The position numbers and the translations under genes are program-made. Positions 60,639 through 64,000 of a stretch of DNA of 64,000 nucleotides are shown one piece after another. Origin of the DNA: SAR202 cluster bacterium bin22 (lineage in GTDB: Bacteria > Chloroflexota > Dehalococcoidia > Lucifugimonadales > UBA3495); assembly GCA_002238505.1 (NCBI GenBank), contig MPMM01000002.1:248001-312000 (forward strand). Direction: 5' to 3'. The notes below the pieces were generated by a model. The model ran no database searches. It was not told the DNA's origin and saw only the letters and a program-made list of their open reading frames with translations. The stretch's first letter is position 1; the number at the start of each line of letters is the position of its first letter.

Positions 60639-62204
60639 CTAACTTCTCCCGACCGCCACGTTTTCCGGTGTCCTGGCAGGCGCCTCATCCGCAATTGCGG
60701 GAAACGCCACTTTCTTGCCGCCGATCACGCTGATGACGGTGGCGGCCTGGGACGCCGCCTGGTTAGCTTCAAAGGTGACTATTGCTTTGACCTGGGGTTT
60801 GCAGGCTCCGCACCCGGTGCCGGCCCTGGTGGCCTTGCACACGGCCTCCAAGGTGCCATTGCCGTCCTGGCAGGCCTGGATGATCCGGCCCTTGGTTACA
60901 CCGTTGCAGTTGCAGACCTGGGCGGTTTCCGGCAGGTCGGCAACGTCTATCTGCGCCGCGCCGCCAGTGCCGGGGAACAGCAGGCTTGCCCGGTTATCGG
61001 GCAGCAGTTCGCTGCGGTCAAAGGCCTGCAGCACGCCGGGTGTGGTCAGCCCATCGCCCAGCAGAATGGCCCCGGCCAGGCGGCCGTTGCGGATAATGAG
61101 CTTCTTGTAAACACCCCGCGCCGGCTCGCTGTAGTGGACCTGTTCGTCCTCGTCGGTCTGCAAGTCCTTGTCTCCCATGACCGCCAGGTCAACGCCAAGA
61201 ACCTTGAGCTTGGTGGAGACCCTGACGCCCCGGAAGGATGCCTCGGGATTCTCGCCGGACAGTTGCTCCGCCAAAATGCGGGCCTGCTCCCAAAGCGGAG
61301 CCACCAGCCCGAACAGCTTGCCCCGGTGCTGGGCGCACTCGCCGATGGCGTAAACGTTGCGGTCGTTCCGGCAGGACAGGTCGTCCTGGACGACTATGCC
61401 GTGCTGCACGTGGAGCCCGGACTGCTTGGCCAGGTCGATGTTGGGCCTGACACCGGCCGCCACGACGATCATGTCGCACTCCAGTTCCTCGCCGTCCTTG
61501 AATTTCAGGCCGCCGACTGGTGCGCCGGCGAAGGGTGGCGTGATGGACTCGGCCAGCTTGTCCAGGTGGATATTCAGCCCCAGGCCTTCCAGCGTCTGCT
61601 TGAGCATGGCGCCGGCCGGGGCGTCAAGCTGGCTGTTCATCAGGTAATCGCCCAGGTGGGCTATGTGGACCTCCAGTCCCCGCTCCAGCAGGCCCCGGGC
61701 TGCTTCCAGCCCTAACAGACCACCGCCTACGACCACCACCCGGCGGGCCGACGCTGCATGGTCAATCATGGCCTGGCAGTCCTCCAGCGTGCGGAAAGAG
61801 AACACCCCATCCCGCATGAAGCCGTCTTCGTCGTACATGTTGCCGATGGGCGGAAGGAATGGCGTGCTGCCCGTGGCGATTACCAGCTTGTCGTAGGATT
61901 CCGAAATGCCCCCGGCGGCATAGACCGACGCGCCCATCCGGTCGATCCACCCGGCCTTTACGCCGGAGTAGAGCTTTATTCCCTGTTCCTCGTACCAGGA
62001 CAGTTCGTTGATCAGGGTGTCCTCGGGCTTGTGGCACCCGGCCAGGACGCTGGACAGCAGGATTCGGTTGTAGTTGCCGTGGGGCTCCTCGCCGAACATA
62101 ACGATGTCGTACATTTCGGCCCCGCCCCGGGCCACCAATTCCTCGACGAACCTGGCGCCGGCCATGCCGTTGCCGATTACTACCAGGCGTTCCTTCTTCA
62201 ACAT
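60639..62204 (-). CDS. FAD-dependent reductase with BFD-type 2Fe-2S domain (nitrate/nitrite reductase electron-transfer subunit)
   Basis: 521 residues. RLVVIGNGMAGARFVEELV and VVVGGGLLGLEAARGL are the FAD and NAD(P) Rossmann sites, and NVYAIGECAQH the second FAD loop. The C-terminal CNCNGVTKGRI...GTGCGACKP is a BFD-like 2Fe-2S cluster site. This is the N-terminal half of NirB, or NasB, without the siroheme part, so it probably feeds electrons from NAD(P)H to the nitrate reductase. ATG 62204 has AAGGA six bases upstream; ATG 62210 is also possible. Confidence 0.9.
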   Translation of the reverse strand: MLKKERLVVIGNGMAGARFVEELVARGGAEMYDIVMFGEEPHGNYNRILLSSVLAGCHKPEDTLINELSWYEEQGIKLYSGVKAGWIDRMGASVYAAGGISESYDKLVIATGSTPFLPPIGNMYDEDGFMRDGVFSFRTLEDCQAMIDHAASARRVVVVGGGLLGLEAARGLLERGLEVHIAHLGDYLMNSQLDAPAGAMLKQTLEGLGLNIHLDKLAESITPPFAGAPVGGLKFKDGEELECDMIVVAAGVRPNIDLAKQSGLHVQHGIVVQDDLSCRNDRNVYAIGECAQHRGKLFGLVAPLWEQARILAEQLSGENPEASFRGVRVSTKLKVLGVDLAVMGDKDLQTDEDEQVHYSEPARGVYKKLIIRNGRLAGAILLGDGLTTPGVLQAFDRSELLPDNRASLLFPGTGGAAQIDVADLPETAQVCNCNGVTKGRIIQACQDGNGTLEAVCKATRAGTGCGACKPQVKAIVTFEANQAASQAATVISVIGGKKVAFPAIADEAPARTPENVAVGRS

Positions 62205-62288
62205 CTCCATTCCTTGCCGGGGTCGCATGCGTTGTATGTTTCGAGGGTTTCCGCTCGGGGTGACGCTCTGCCGCCCTGCCGACGGGCT

Positions 62289-64000
62289 TTAGTCCTTGAC
62301 GATTCTCACGGCGCAGACCTTGAACTCGGGCATCCGGCTGGTTGGGTCCAGGGCCGGGTTGGTCAGCAGGTTTGCCGACTGCTCGTTGGGCCAGTGGAAA
62401 GGGGCAAATACCGTGTCGGGGCGGATGTTCTCTGTGACCAGCGCCCGTACCCTTGCCGCGCCGCGCCGGGTCTCCAGGGTCAACATATCGCCATCGGCCA
62501 GGCCGTACCTTTCCGCCGTGGTGGGGTTTATTTCCGCCAGCGGTTCGGAGGCCATGTCCTCCAATTCCCCGATTCTCCGGGTCTGGGTGCCGGACTGGTA
62601 CTGGGCCAGGACCCGTCCCGTGGTCAGGTACAGGGGAAAGTCCTCGTCCGGTTCCTCCGCTGGGGAACGGTGTAGTACGGGGTGGAACCTTGCCCTGCCG
62701 CTGGGTGTGGGGAAGGACTCGGCGAACAGCCGGGGCGTACCGGGGTGATCCACTGAGGGGCAGGGCCAGAAAACTCCCTGGCCGGCTTCGATCTTCTCGT
62801 AGGTGATGCCTGAGTAGTCGGCCGCGCCACCGGCGCTGGCGGCGCGTAGCTCGTCGAATACCGCCTCCGGGCTGGCGTAGGTGAACCACCGCTCTCGTCC
62901 CAGCCGTGCCGCCAGTTGTTCCAGCAATTCCAGGTCGGTCAGGACGCCCTCCGGCGGTGCAAAGGCCCGGCGGCGGCGGATTACCCGGCCTTCCAGGTTG
63001 GTAATGGTGCCTTCTTCCTCGGCCCACTGTGCCGACGGGAGCACTACGTCGGCCAGCAGCGCCGTCTCCGACAGGAAAAAATCGGACACTACCAGGAAGT
63101 CCAGGGACTCAAGGCGTTCCCTGATGTTGTTGCCGTGGGGCGCTGACACCACTACGTTGGAGCCCAGCACCAGCAGGGAGCGGATTCCCCCCTCCGGACC
63201 CAGCGAGTCGAGCAGTTCGTAGGCCGACTTGCCGGGCCCCGGTAACTCTTCCTCCGGAAAGTCCCAAACGGCGGCGACGTGCTGGCGGGCAGCAGGGTCG
63301 GCAATCAGGCGGTAGCCAGGGAGTTGGTCGGCCTTTTGGCCGTGTTCCCGGCCGCCCTGGCCGTTTCCCTGTCCCGTCAGGCAACCGAAACCCGAATTGG
63401 GACGGCCCACCTTGCCCAGGGCCAGGGCCAGGTTGATGAATGACAGGACATTGGTTACGCCCTGGGCCTGCTGCTCGGCGCCCCGGCCCGTGAGAATCAT
63501 GGCGGTGTTGGCCCGGCCCAGCAGGCGGGCCGTCTGCAGTAGTTCTGCTTCGGGAATGCCGGTGATTCGCTCCACCCGCTCGGGCCAGTAAGTGGCGGCG
63601 ATCTGGCGCACCCGTTCAAAGCCCTCGGTGCGTTCCTGGATGTAGTCGTGGTCAATGAGATCGTCGCGGATGAGCAGGTGCAGCAGTCCGTTGGCCAGGA
63701 CAGCGTCTGTGCCGGGTGTCAGGCGCAGGTGCAGGTCTGCCGCTGCCGCCGTGGCAGTGCGGCGGGGGTCGGATACCACCAGGACCCCGCCGTTGGCCCG
63801 CTGGGCCTCGAAGTACTGCATTATGGGTGGCATGGTCTCCGCCACGTTGCTGCCGGCCAGCAGCACCACCTCGGCGCTGGCAATGTCTTCAAGGGGGAAG
63901 GGCATGCCCCGGTCGATGCCCAGAGCACGTATTCCGGCAGCCGCGGCCGACGACATGCAGAAGCGGCCGTTGTAGTCGATGTTGGCGGTGCCCAGGGCGA
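62289..64000 (-). CDS. Molybdopterin oxidoreductase, assimilatory nitrate reductase-like, 5' end outside the window
   Basis: The frame stays open to the window edge, so at least 570 residues are visible and the N-terminal 4Fe-4S/active-site part is missing. GTANIDYNGRFCMSSA, LAGSNVAETMPP, LTGRGAEQQAQGVTNV, LPSAQWAEEEGTITNLEGRV and LYLTTGRVLAQYQSGTQTRR identify the bis-MGD family. The closing LVTENIRPDTVFAPFHW is also typical. Position next to nirA and a nitrate transporter favours nitrate reductase over formate dehydrogenase. Whether the Mo ligand is Cys or Sec cannot be seen. Confidence 0.88.
   Translation of the reverse strand, partial: ALGTANIDYNGRFCMSSAAAAGIRALGIDRGMPFPLEDIASAEVVLLAGSNVAETMPPIMQYFEAQRANGGVLVVSDPRRTATAAAADLHLRLTPGTDAVLANGLLHLLIRDDLIDHDYIQERTEGFERVRQIAATYWPERVERITGIPEAELLQTARLLGRANTAMILTGRGAEQQAQGVTNVLSFINLALALGKVGRPNSGFGCLTGQGNGQGGREHGQKADQLPGYRLIADPAARQHVAAVWDFPEEELPGPGKSAYELLDSLGPEGGIRSLLVLGSNVVVSAPHGNNIRERLESLDFLVVSDFFLSETALLADVVLPSAQWAEEEGTITNLEGRVIRRRRAFAPPEGVLTDLELLEQLAARLGRERWFTYASPEAVFDELRAASAGGAADYSGITYEKIEAGQGVFWPCPSVDHPGTPRLFAESFPTPSGRARFHPVLHRSPAEEPDEDFPLYLTTGRVLAQYQSGTQTRRIGELEDMASEPLAEINPTTAERYGLADGDMLTLETRRGAARVRALVTENIRPDTVFAPFHWPNEQSANLLTNPALDPTSRMPEFKVCAVRIVKD

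Noticed and set aside
1-64000. CRISPR arrays, rRNA genes and replication origin
   Set aside because: No regularly spaced identical repeats, no rRNA-like stretch and no dnaA-box cluster were seen.

Overview
The window is a GC-rich bacterial chromosome segment, mostly densely packed metabolic genes with short spacers. Gene content points to the phylum Chloroflexota, most likely the Dehalococcoidia/SAR202 side. Four family III (CaiB/BaiF) CoA-transferases, two 3-hydroxyisobutyrate-dehydrogenase-like enzymes, an MSMEG_1061-type flavin protein, a xanthine-dehydrogenase-type hydroxylase, amidohydrolases, an MMPL-type RND transporter and Thr/Pro-linker lipoproteins occur together. This taxonomic call is an inference from gene repertoire; no rRNA is present. 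The only RNA gene seen is tRNA-Ser(TGA) at 55315-55402.

Region 1-4900 is an accessory island. It holds three tiny ORFs (two with membrane segments), a conserved unknown protein, an IS1595/ISXO2-type transposase with a consensus promoter, an inverted repeat and a 24-bp perfect palindrome, a 47-residue Pro-rich peptide, and a translationally coupled pair made of a DNA-C5-methyltransferase-like protein that appears to lack the catalytic motif and a multi-pass membrane protein.

Region 4900-18100 carries a cohesin-like lipoprotein, hisS, two CaiB enzymes (one frameshifted by an imperfect tandem duplication), an amidohydrolase, a degenerate SDR, tag, a flavin protein, a pentapeptide-repeat protein, a SelW-like gene and recQ. 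The SelW-like gene (15289-15588) contains an in-frame TGA inside a C-x-x-U-G-Y motif and is best read as a selenoprotein. A normal six-frame reading splits it and loses its redox motif.

Region 18100-29000 holds a MITE-like element, a three-gene exported His-rich/cupredoxin cluster, purL, argC, purQ and a yqeY-family gene. It also holds two paralogous membrane proteins and an unknown 438-residue protein.

Region 29000-39450 holds a VOC protein, an NAD-dependent dehydrogenase, a rubrerythrin-VIT1 fusion (MbfA-like iron exporter), an alpha/beta hydrolase and a formylglycine-generating enzyme with a matching sulfatase. After an AT-richer patch come a DUF3500 protein and a DUF4268 nuclease-like protein. 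Region 39450-55150 holds the molybdenum hydroxylase large and FAD subunits without an adjacent 2Fe-2S subunit, a large lipoprotein, a dehydrogenase, two more CaiB enzymes, a RidA protein, an MMPL/RND transporter, a hydantoinase-like enzyme and an ABC-F ATPase.

Region 55300-57600 is a scar next to tRNA-Ser with a type III restriction-enzyme fragment, ppk2 and an IS630 transposase relic. Region 57608-64000 is an assimilatory nitrate operon on the minus strand: molybdopterin nitrate reductase (cut by the window edge), FAD/2Fe-2S reductase, siroheme nitrite reductase and a NarK-type transporter. Gene identities rest on motifs read by eye; no database search was run.
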